6,825 nucleotides of DNA. Source: Actinomycetota bacterium (GTDB lineage Bacteria; Actinomycetota; Actinomycetes; S36-B12; UBA10799). The stretch lies in NCBI GenBank assembly GCA_030837395.1, contig JAUPKO010000457.1:1-6825 (forward strand), in the 5' to 3' direction. The position numbers and the translations under genes were made by a program. Below are positions 1-4,690 of this stretch, one piece after another (position 1 is the first letter of the stretch; each line of letters opens with the position of its first letter). Below the pieces are notes generated by a model. The model did no database searches. It was not told the origin of the DNA and worked only from the letters and a program-made list of their open reading frames with translations.

Positions 1-1
1 C

Positions 2-646
2 CGGACACCGGACAATCCCATCGCCACCAACACCGTCCTGGTCTGGGACCCAGCCTCCGGCCCCGGCGAACGGCACGATAAACGGATCGTCCAGCCGTTC
101 GGCGAGTACCTGCCGTGGCGGTCGTTCTTCTCCCGCCTGTCGTCCTACGCCGATCGCGCCGGGTACTTCGTCCCAGGTGACGGATCCGCGGTGCTGCACC
201 CTGGCGGCATTCCGGTCGGGGTCGCGACCTGCTGGGAGGTGATCTTCGACCGCGCGCTGCGCGAGTCGGTGCGCAACGGCGCCCAGGTGATCGCCGTACC
301 GACCAACAACGCCACCTTCGATCAAGCCATGAGCGAACAGCAACTGGCCTTCGCCCGGTTGCGCGCGGTCGAGCACAACCGCTGGGTGGTCGTGGCCGGC
401 ACGACCGGCATCAGCGCCGCCATCGCGCCGGACGGCCGTGAACTGGCGCGCACGGAGTTCTTCACCCCCGCCTATCTCGACGTCGAGGTGCCGTTGCGGA
501 CCGCGGCGAGCCCGGCCACCAGATGGGCCGAACCGCTGCAGTGGGTGTTCGTCGTTGCCGCGATTGCCACGCTGGCGGCGACGATCCTGCACAATAGTGG
601 CCGCGTGTGGCGCAGAACCAAGCGTCACGTCGGAGGAGTCGCATGA
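2..646 (+). CDS. lnt: Apolipoprotein N-acyltransferase, C-terminal part (5' end outside window)
   Basis: Lnt transfers an acyl chain from phospholipid to the alpha-amino group of the lipid-modified N-terminal cysteine of lipoproteins, on the outer face of the cytoplasmic membrane. The visible 214 residues cover the second half of the nitrilase-like domain and the last membrane helix. Two of the three catalytic residues are present. The lysine is in HDKRIVQPFGEYLPWR (codon 80-82) and the cysteine is in VATCWEVIFD (codon 230-232). They are 50 residues apart, against 52 in E. coli Lnt (K335/C387). The accessory glutamates of PFGEY and CWE are also present. The third catalytic residue (Glu) and the N-terminal membrane helices lie upstream of the window. 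A hydrophobic helix (WVFVVAAIATLAATIL) and a basic tail close the protein. The stop overlaps the ppm1 start by 4 nt (ATGA), so the two are cotranscribed and probably translationally coupled. In M. tuberculosis this domain is fused to Ppm1 (Rv2051c); here it is a separate protein. Confidence 0.93.
   Translation, partial: RTPDNPIATNTVLVWDPASGPGERHDKRIVQPFGEYLPWRSFFSRLSSYADRAGYFVPGDGSAVLHPGGIPVGVATCWEVIFDRALRESVRNGAQVIAVPTNNATFDQAMSEQQLAFARLRAVEHNRWVVVAGTTGISAAIAPDGRELARTEFFTPAYLDVEVPLRTAASPATRWAEPLQWVFVVAAIATLAATILHNSGRVWRRTKRHVGGVA
632..638 (+). promoter_or_regulatory. Shine-Dalgarno site of ppm1
   Basis: GGAGGAG lies 4 nt before the ATG at 643, inside the last codons of lnt. It fixes the ppm1 start at 643 rather than at the in-frame GTG at 607, which has no comparable site. 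Confidence 0.85.
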
Positions 647-1491
647 GTACCCGTAAGGACGGTCCCGGCGCCGGAAGGCCCCGCAAGGCGACCACCAGGG
701 CGTCAAATAGGGGGAAGAAGGCCGCCGCGGTTCCGCCCGTCGATAGCGCCGCCCCGCCAAGCGCCCGCACGTTGGTGATCGTCCCGACGTACAACGAGAT
801 CGAGAATCTGCCACTGATTCTGAAGCGGATCGACAAGGTCAGCCCGGACATGCACGTCTTGGTGGTCGACGACGGTAGTCCTGACGGCACCGGCGACCTT
901 GCCGACGAGTTGGCCGCCAAGGATCCCGAACGGCTGCACGTCATGCACCGCACGGCCAAGGACGGACTCGGGGCTGCGTATCTCGCAGCCTTCGACTGGG
1001 GTCTGGCACGCGGCTACACGGTGCTGGTGGAGATGGACGCCGACGGCAGTCACGCCCCCGAGCAGCTGTATCGGCTGCTGGAGGCCATCGACAACGGGGC
1101 AGACCTGGCGATCGGCTCTCGCTACGTCGACGGCGGCACGGTCCGTAACTGGCCCTGGCGCCGGCTGGTGCTGTCGAGGACTGCGAACACCTACGCCCGG
1201 GTGCTGCTGGGCGTGGGCATCCAGGACATCACCGCCGGCTACCGCGCGTACCGGCGGGAGGTGCTGGAGAAGATCGACCTGACCGCTGTGGACTCCAAGG
1301 GCTACTGCTTCCAGGTCGATCTGACCTGGCGAAGCATCAACCTGGGGTTTGCTGTGGCGGAGGTGCCGATCACCTTCACCGAGCGTGAACTGGGGGTGTC
1401 GAAGATGAGTGGTTCGAATATCCGCGAAGCGATGCTCAAGACCGCCCGGTGGGGAATCGGTGGCCGGTTGAACCGGGGGAGCGGCGTCTAG
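643..1491 (+). CDS. ppm1: Polyprenyl-phosphate-mannose synthase (GT2 glycosyltransferase)
   Basis: Transfers mannose from GDP-mannose to polyprenyl phosphate at the cytoplasmic membrane. The product is the mannose donor for the later steps of lipomannan/lipoarabinomannan synthesis and for protein O-mannosylation. The protein is 282 aa with a GT-A fold of family 2: PTYNE at residues 48-52, VVDDGSPDG at 74-82, the metal-binding DAD at 132-134 within EMDADGSH, GSRYVDGG at 158-165, and the conserved ERELGVSKMSG at 247-257. There is no membrane helix, as in the mycobacterial catalytic domain, which relies on the Lnt part for membrane attachment. Residues 1-40 are a basic, Ala/Pro-rich extension that resembles a leftover interdomain linker. 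The start at 643 is set by the GGAGGAG site and the ATGA overlap with lnt. The stop shares CTAG with the stop of convergent rbpA. The family assignment is secure; the donor and acceptor follow from family knowledge. Confidence 0.95.
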   Translation: MSTRKDGPGAGRPRKATTRASNRGKKAAAVPPVDSAAPPSARTLVIVPTYNEIENLPLILKRIDKVSPDMHVLVVDDGSPDGTGDLADELAAKDPERLHVMHRTAKDGLGAAYLAAFDWGLARGYTVLVEMDADGSHAPEQLYRLLEAIDNGADLAIGSRYVDGGTVRNWPWRRLVLSRTANTYARVLLGVGIQDITAGYRAYRREVLEKIDLTAVDSKGYCFQVDLTWRSINLGFAVAEVPITFTERELGVSKMSGSNIREAMLKTARWGIGGRLNRGSGV

Positions 1492-1823
1492 CTGCGGCGT
1501 TTGGCTTTCAGCAGGTCGAGGCGCTCTTTGAGCAGTTCCTCGAGTTCTTCGACCGAGCGGCGCTCCAGCAGCATGTCCCAGTGGGTCCGCGGCGGCTTGA
1601 CCTTCTTGGGCTCGGGCACCTCGCCCTCGATCAGGGTTCCTTCGAGACCGTTGCGGCACAGCCAGCTTCCGGGGATCTCTGCGTCGTCAGCGAACGGAAC
1701 CTCGAACTCCTCGCCGTTGTCCGTCCGGTACTTCGCGACCTGGCGCGGCGCCAGGTCATGGTTGCGGTCGGTCTCGTAGCTGACCGCTCCGAGTCGACTG
1801 CCCCTCAGCACACGATCAGCCAT
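1488..1823 (-). CDS. rbpA: RNA polymerase-binding protein RbpA
   Basis: RbpA is an actinobacterial transcription factor that binds RNA polymerase together with SigA/SigB, stabilises the open complex and influences rifampicin tolerance. The 111-aa protein is full length and, from memory, close to identical to the mycobacterial protein. Its parts are visible in order: the N-terminal tail (1-25, MADRVLRGSRLGAVSYETDR), the core domain (about 26-71, with a single Cys at 56), the basic linker KKVKPPR (73-79, including R79), and the sigma-interaction helices (80-111). These helices contain HWDMLLERR with R88/R89, residues reported to matter for sigma binding. The ATG is preceded by AAGGAG with a 6-nt gap. 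It converges on ppm1, sharing CTAG, and diverges from the zinc-finger gene. Such a conserved protein makes a good phylogenetic marker for placing the organism. Confidence 0.98.
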   Translation of the reverse strand: MADRVLRGSRLGAVSYETDRNHDLAPRQVAKYRTDNGEEFEVPFADDAEIPGSWLCRNGLEGTLIEGEVPEPKKVKPPRTHWDMLLERRSVEELEELLKERLDLLKAKRRS

Positions 1824-1829
1824 CAGAAT

Positions 1830-1835
1830 CTCCTT
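1830..1835 (-). promoter_or_regulatory. Shine-Dalgarno site of rbpA
   Basis: On the minus strand this reads AAGGAG, 6 nt before the rbpA ATG, which is ideal spacing and supports the start at 1823. It also shows that rbpA has a leader, unlike several neighbours. Confidence 0.85.
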
Positions 1836-1843
1836 GCGTAATG

Positions 1844-1855
1844 GTTATGCGTAAC
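1844..1855. promoter_or_regulatory. Near-palindrome at the likely rbpA transcription start
   Basis: GTTATGCGTAAC matches its own reverse complement at 10 of 12 positions. The overlapping 7-mer TGCGTAA occurs twice as a direct repeat, at 1835-1841 and 1848-1854, 13 bp apart. The element covers the predicted rbpA transcription start and early leader, a usual position for a repressor site. It is AT-rich compared with its surroundings. No binding protein can be named from the sequence. Confidence 0.3.
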
Positions 1856-1860
1856 ACTTC

Positions 1861-1866
1861 ATGATA
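1861..1866 (-). promoter_or_regulatory. Candidate -10 element of rbpA
   Basis: Minus strand TATCAT, 5 of 6 matches to TATAAT. It is the only TAnnnT hexamer on that strand between about 1836 and 1900. It predicts a start near 1854-1855 and a leader of about 31 nt carrying the AAGGAG site. The sequence 17 bp upstream (AGCCTG) is not a recognisable -35, which is common in mycobacteria. Confidence 0.45.
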
Positions 1867-1899
1867 CCGCTACCTGAGCCGGGCAGGCTCCCCACGGAC

Positions 1900-1920
1900 G
1901 TCCCGCAAGCATTGCGGGGC
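1900..1920. promoter_or_regulatory. Inverted repeat between divergent genes (operator or structural site)
   Basis: CCCGCAA at 1902-1908 and TTGCGGG at 1912-1918 are perfect complements around a 3-nt centre (GCA). The stem extends outward by one G-T and one G-C pair. Nothing resembling a T tract follows on either strand, so a terminator is unlikely. It lies about 48-64 bp upstream of both predicted transcription starts, rbpA on one side and the zinc-finger gene on the other. Its right arm overlaps GGGCGGG (1917-1923), which could instead pair with CCCGCCC (1943-1949). A smaller repeat, GAGCC/GGCTC, sits at 1876-1890. A DNA-binding site is the best reading, but it is unproven. Confidence 0.4.
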
Positions 1921-1953
1921 GGGTTGATGCGCCTATCGGATGCCCGCCCGGTT

Positions 1954-1959
1954 TAATCT
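1954..1959 (+). promoter_or_regulatory. Candidate -10 element of the zinc-finger gene (leaderless)
   Basis: TAATCT fits TAnnnT and ends 6 nt before the GTG at 1966, so transcription would begin at the start codon. The overlapping TTTAAT at 1952-1957 is an alternative. There is no Shine-Dalgarno sequence in front of the GTG, which agrees with a leaderless mRNA. No good -35 is visible. Confidence 0.5.
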
Positions 1960-1965
1960 CGTGCC

Positions 1966-2307
1966 GTGACACGCCGCTCCCGACCGCAACCGTGCCGCTG
2001 GTGCGGCCGCGATGTCGGTGACGCCGGTCTGGGACGGCGCCGACAGTACTGCCGTCAGTCATGCCGACAGCGGGCCTACGAACAGCGCGCCCAATTGAAT
2101 AACCCGGGGAACGGGGCTGCCATTCCCGAGGACGCCGTAGTGCTCTCCGCCGCGGAGGCCGCCCAACTGTCCGACCGGGTATTCCAGGTGCGGTGTGCGG
2201 CCGAGGATGTGGTCACCGCGGTCGATGAGGGTGCCGACGGCGCCGAACTGCGTCAACTATGCGAGGCGCTGCTCAGCGCCGCCAAAGCGGCGGACGGGTG
2301 GCGCTGA
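1966..2307 (+). CDS. Small CX2C...CX3C zinc-finger-like protein of unknown function
   Basis: A 113-aa protein with a GTG start. The N-terminal part is very basic and has four spaced cysteines: C10 and C13 (PCRWCG) and C29 and C33 (QYCRQSCRQRAYEQR), a CX2C-X15-CX3C pattern. Short actinobacterial proteins often carry this YC-x3-CRQRAYxxR type of motif, which probably forms a treble-clef zinc site. Residues 41-57 look like a flexible linker. Residues 60-112 are Ala/Glu/Leu-rich and probably helical, with two more cysteines (77 and 99) that are not in a zinc pattern. Position and orientation match M. tuberculosis Rv2049c, a conserved hypothetical; I recall that protein as shorter, so orthology is an inference from synteny. 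The start is supported by the -10 at 1954-1959 and by the lack of an in-frame alternative upstream. A role in nucleic acid or protein binding is possible, but the function is unknown. Confidence 0.82.
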   Translation: MTRRSRPQPCRWCGRDVGDAGLGRRRQYCRQSCRQRAYEQRAQLNNPGNGAAIPEDAVVLSAAEAAQLSDRVFQVRCAAEDVVTAVDEGADGAELRQLCEALLSAAKAADGWR

Positions 2308-2321
2308 GCGGGGCCGCGTCA

Positions 2322-2340
2322 TGCAGCATTGAATGCGGCA
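2322..2340. terminator. Possible bidirectional terminator hairpin
   Basis: This is a 19-bp inverted repeat with arms TGC and GCATT pairing with AATGC and GCA around one A/G mismatch, centred at 2331. It fills much of the 39-bp gap between the convergent zinc-finger and lppI genes, where a shared terminator would be expected. The palindrome has almost no loop, so as RNA only a stem with about TTGAA in the loop can form. No T tract follows. The call rests on position and symmetry. Confidence 0.35.
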
Positions 2341-2346
2341 CCGTGC

Positions 2347-3063
2347 TCAGCACGCGTACTCGATCCCCACTCCGGCCGCCGGTGGTGTCCGCCGGGTGCA
2401 TCCGTAGGCGTCGATCCCGTCATCGCTGTAGCGCACCGCCGTCTGGCGGGCGTAGTTGACGCAGAGCAGCGCTGAGGCGTCCGTGCGACAGCGGAAGTCG
2501 CCGAAAGACAGCGAACGATCCGGCGGCAGGGGTGCGCCCTGACCGGCGGCGAACCGGCCCGGGTCGCCGTGGGCGGAGCCGATTCGGACCGCGGCGCCGT
2601 CGAAATCCACCCAGCCGCCCTTCCAGACCCCGTAGATGTCCGCCGGAGCCGGTGGCGGGTCGGCCAGGTTGACCAGGCAGGCCAGGTCGCCCGCACCCCG
2701 CCGCAGATCAGTCATACAACTCGTCCCCGCCGGCGTGGTGAAGGCGACGTCCTCGCCCAGCGGTGTGCTGGTTCCGCCCCGCAACGCGACCTGGAAATCG
2801 GCCGTGTCGACCGGCCCGGCGGCCTGCACCCACGCGATGGCCTCGTCGACCGTGGCGCCGGCTGCGGGAGCTGCCGTGGACTTGCTGGTTGTCGTCGGGC
2901 TGGAGGTTGTCGTACCGGTGCCGGAGGGCGCAGCCTGGCCCGCCTGGCGGGACGGTGAGATTGGGGTGAGCTTGCCGGTTCCCGGTGTCTCGGTCGCCGG
3001 GGAACACCCCGCCGCCAGCAGTCCGACCGCCGACAAGGCAGCCAACACCCCCGCGCTTCGCAT
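2347..3063 (-). CDS. lppI: LppI-like secreted lipoprotein
   Basis: A 238-aa lipoprotein precursor. The signal peptide is short (MRSAG followed by a hydrophobic stretch) and ends in the lipobox LAAGC, so C20 would be diacylated, the signal cut, and the N-terminus acylated by Lnt. Residues about 21-70 form a Ser/Thr/Pro/Ala-rich linker, with a cluster of Thr and Ser at 51-63, which could be O-mannosylated. The C-terminal domain (about 71-238) has six cysteines in three close pairs: C116/C129, C192/C201 and C222/C238. The last is the final residue. Three disulfides are therefore plausible in an exported domain. Its place, divergent from lipT, matches M. tuberculosis lppI (Rv2046) next to lipT (Rv2045c), and the length is similar to the roughly 218 aa I recall for LppI. 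The lipoprotein call is firm, the LppI name comes from synteny, and the molecular function is unknown. Confidence 0.85.
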   Translation of the reverse strand: MRSAGVLAALSAVGLLAAGCSPATETPGTGKLTPISPSRQAGQAAPSGTGTTTSSPTTTSKSTAAPAAGATVDEAIAWVQAAGPVDTADFQVALRGGTSTPLGEDVAFTTPAGTSCMTDLRRGAGDLACLVNLADPPPAPADIYGVWKGGWVDFDGAAVRIGSAHGDPGRFAAGQGAPLPPDRSLSFGDFRCRTDASALLCVNYARQTAVRYSDDGIDAYGCTRRTPPAAGVGIEYAC

Positions 3064-3069
3064 CAGGCC

Positions 3070-3075
3070 AGGTTA
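3070..3075 (-). promoter_or_regulatory. Candidate -10 element of lppI (leaderless)
   Basis: Minus strand TAACCT fits TAnnnT and ends 6 nt before the lppI ATG, placing the transcription start at the start codon. No Shine-Dalgarno sequence is present in the 31-bp gap. The lipT -10 on the opposite strand is only 7 bp away. Confidence 0.5.
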
Positions 3076-3082
3076 GCCGCGC

Positions 3083-3088
3083 TACGGT
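3083..3088 (+). promoter_or_regulatory. Candidate -10 element of lipT (leaderless)
   Basis: TACGGT fits TAnnnT and ends 6 nt before the lipT ATG at 3095, predicting a leaderless mRNA. Any -35 contact would fall over the start of lppI, so the two divergent promoters overlap. Confidence 0.5.
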
Positions 3089-3094
3089 CGTGAC

Positions 3095-4615
3095 ATGGCC
3101 CAACACTCCGTCCGCGCCACCACCACCAGCGGCGTGGTCGAAGGATTCGCCCGCGATGGCGTCAACCGCTGGCGGTCCATTCCCTACGCTCAGCCACCGG
3201 TCGGCCCGCTGCGGTTCCGCGCGCCGCAGCCGCCCCAGCCGTGGTCCGGGGTGCGACCTTGCTTCAGCTACGCCAACTGCGCCCCGCAACAGCGCCGCTA
3301 CACCATGATCGCGCCGGGGAAATACCAGCCGATGAGCGAGGACTGCCTGACGCTCAACGTCGTCACCCCGCGCTGGTCCGGCCCGGCTCCGGCGCACGAC
3401 CCGCTGCCGGTGATGTTCTTCATCCACGGCGGCGGCTACATCCTCGGCAGTTCGGCTACCCCCCTTTACGACGGCGCCGCGCTGGCCCGCCGCGGGTGCG
3501 TGTACGTGTCGGTCAACTACCGGCTGGGCGCTTTGGGCTGCGTGGACTTCTCATCGTTGTCCACACCGGACACTCCGTTGGAGGACAACCTCTTCCTGCG
3601 AGATATCGTCGCGGCCCTGCGCTGGGTGCGGGACAACATCGCCGCCTTCGGCGGGGATCCGGGCAACGTCACGATTTTCGGGGAGAGCGCCGGCGCGCAC
3701 GCGGTGGCCACCCTGTTGGCCGTCCCGGACGCTGAAGGCCTTTTCCGCCAGGCTATTTCGCAGAGCCCGGCATCAGGGATGGTCAGCACCCCAGAGGTCG
3801 CCGCCGAGGTTGCCGAACGGTTCGCCGAACGGTTGCAGGCCGGACGCGATGATGCCGCTCAACGGCTGATGACGGCCACCCCGGCCGAGTTGGTCCACGC
3901 GATGGACTGGGTGATGCGGCACAGTCTCACGAACATGCTCGGCGCCGCCGCCGTCGGGCCCACCTGCGGTGAGCAGTATCTGCCCTTGGACCCGTTCGAG
4001 GCGATGCGCAAGGGTACGGCGCACAAGGTTCCCCTGATCGTCGGCACGAACGCCGATGAGGGACGGTTGTTCACCCGGTTCCTCAAACTGCTGCCCACCA
4101 CCGAGCACGCCATCGAACGCATCCTCGCGCGCACCCCGCCCGAGGTGCGAGAGCGGATTCTCGCCGCGTACCCGCACTACCCGCATCCGAAGGCCTGCGT
4201 CGAGTTCGGCGGCGACATGATCTTCTCCACGGCGGCATGGCAGATCGCCGAAGCGCACGCCAAGCTGGCACCTACCTACGTCTACCGCTACGACTATGCG
4301 CCCCGCACCCTGCACTGGGCCGGCTTCGGTGCGACGCATGCCACCGAGCTACTGGCTGTGTTCGGGATCTACCGTTCCCGGGTCGGTGCGGTGCTGACCG
4401 CGGGGGTGGACCAACGTGCCGCAGTCAAGGTCAGCCACCTGGTTCAGACCCGCTGGCACGAGTTCGCCCGCACCGGACTGCCCGGAGATGACTGGCCGGC
4501 CTACAACCGCGAACAGCGCCCCGTCCTGGTTTTCGACCGGCACACCCACATCGAGTACGACCCGCACCCGCACCGCCGCGAGGCGTGGGCGGGGTTCACC
4601 CTCGCCTCCGGGTAG
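3095..4615 (+). CDS. lipT: Type-B carboxylesterase LipT
   Basis: A 506-aa alpha/beta-hydrolase of the carboxylesterase/cholinesterase family, which hydrolyses carboxylic esters. Family landmarks appear in order: the N-terminal GVVEGFARDGVNRWRSIPYAQPP, SEDCLTLNVVTP (81-92), the oxyanion-hole HGGGY (111-115), the nucleophile elbow GESAG with Ser198, the acid Glu322 in GTNADEGRLF, and His415 in GATHATE. The triad is complete, so an active enzyme is expected. There is no signal peptide or lipobox, which suggests a cytoplasmic protein or non-classical export. Length and position beside lppI match M. tuberculosis LipT (Rv2045c, about 511 aa). The natural substrate cannot be read from the sequence. 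Residues 240-247 carry an in-frame 4-aa tandem duplication (AERF/AERL). The start at 3095 fits the leaderless -10 6 nt upstream; the next gene follows after 50 bp. Confidence 0.93.
   Translation: MAQHSVRATTTSGVVEGFARDGVNRWRSIPYAQPPVGPLRFRAPQPPQPWSGVRPCFSYANCAPQQRRYTMIAPGKYQPMSEDCLTLNVVTPRWSGPAPAHDPLPVMFFIHGGGYILGSSATPLYDGAALARRGCVYVSVNYRLGALGCVDFSSLSTPDTPLEDNLFLRDIVAALRWVRDNIAAFGGDPGNVTIFGESAGAHAVATLLAVPDAEGLFRQAISQSPASGMVSTPEVAAEVAERFAERLQAGRDDAAQRLMTATPAELVHAMDWVMRHSLTNMLGAAAVGPTCGEQYLPLDPFEAMRKGTAHKVPLIVGTNADEGRLFTRFLKLLPTTEHAIERILARTPPEVRERILAAYPHYPHPKACVEFGGDMIFSTAAWQIAEAHAKLAPTYVYRYDYAPRTLHWAGFGATHATELLAVFGIYRSRVGAVLTAGVDQRAAVKVSHLVQTRWHEFARTGLPGDDWPAYNREQRPVLVFDRHTHIEYDPHPHRREAWAGFTLASG
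3812..3835 (+). repeat. 12-bp in-frame tandem duplication inside lipT
   Basis: GCCGAACGGTTC (3812-3823) is followed directly by GCCGAACGGTTG (3824-3835), 11 of 12 bases identical. It encodes AERF then AERL within a helix-like segment well away from the catalytic residues, so it is probably neutral. Confidence 0.85.
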
Positions 4616-4653
4616 CCCCCGACTCCTAGCACCGCTCCCGGTCGGCCACCCGA

Positions 4654-4659
4654 TACGTT
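4654..4659 (+). promoter_or_regulatory. Candidate -10 element of the kinase-fusion gene (leaderless)
   Basis: TACGTT fits TAnnnT and ends 6 nt before the ATG at 4666. This makes the fusion gene a separate leaderless transcription unit, although readthrough from lipT (50 bp upstream) is possible. No -35 is recognisable. Confidence 0.5.
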
Positions 4660-4662
4660 GAC

Positions 4663-4690
4663 GGAATGACTGACGAGGGAATGACTGACG
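4663..4690 (+). repeat. 13-bp direct repeat duplicating the start codon
   Basis: GGAATGACTGACG occurs at 4663-4675 and again at 4678-4690, with a 15-nt period that keeps the reading frame. The two copies give MTD at residues 1-3 and again at 6-8, so there are two in-frame ATGs (4666 and 4681) in the same local context. Confidence 0.9.

Noticed and set aside
607..642. Upstream in-frame GTG start for ppm1 adding 12 residues
   Set aside because: It has no ribosome binding site and would overlap lnt more deeply, whereas ATG 643 has GGAGGAG 4 nt upstream and the standard ATGA coupling.
703..1659. Long minus-strand open frame (318 codons) opposite ppm1 and rbpA
   Set aside because: It runs across two secure genes, shows no family motif and has the Arg/Pro/Gly/Gln-rich composition of a GC-rich shadow frame.
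1900..1920. Inverted repeat as an intrinsic terminator
   Set aside because: No T tract follows on either strand, and no gene ends nearby because both flanking genes point away.
1924..1929. TTGATG as a -35 element for the zinc-finger gene
   Set aside because: It is 24 bp from the -10 at 1954, too far for a normal 16-19 bp spacer.
2636..3076. Plus-strand open frame opposite lppI
   Set aside because: Low-complexity composition and no motif, while the opposite strand has a clear signal peptide and lipobox.
2708..3427. Minus-strand frame running from inside lppI across the divergent promoters into lipT
   Set aside because: It crosses both start regions and lies opposite conserved LipT sequence; no recognisable domain.
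3773..4339. Minus-strand open frame opposite lipT
   Set aside because: The plus strand here encodes conserved esterase sequence including the Glu322 region; the antisense frame has no motif.
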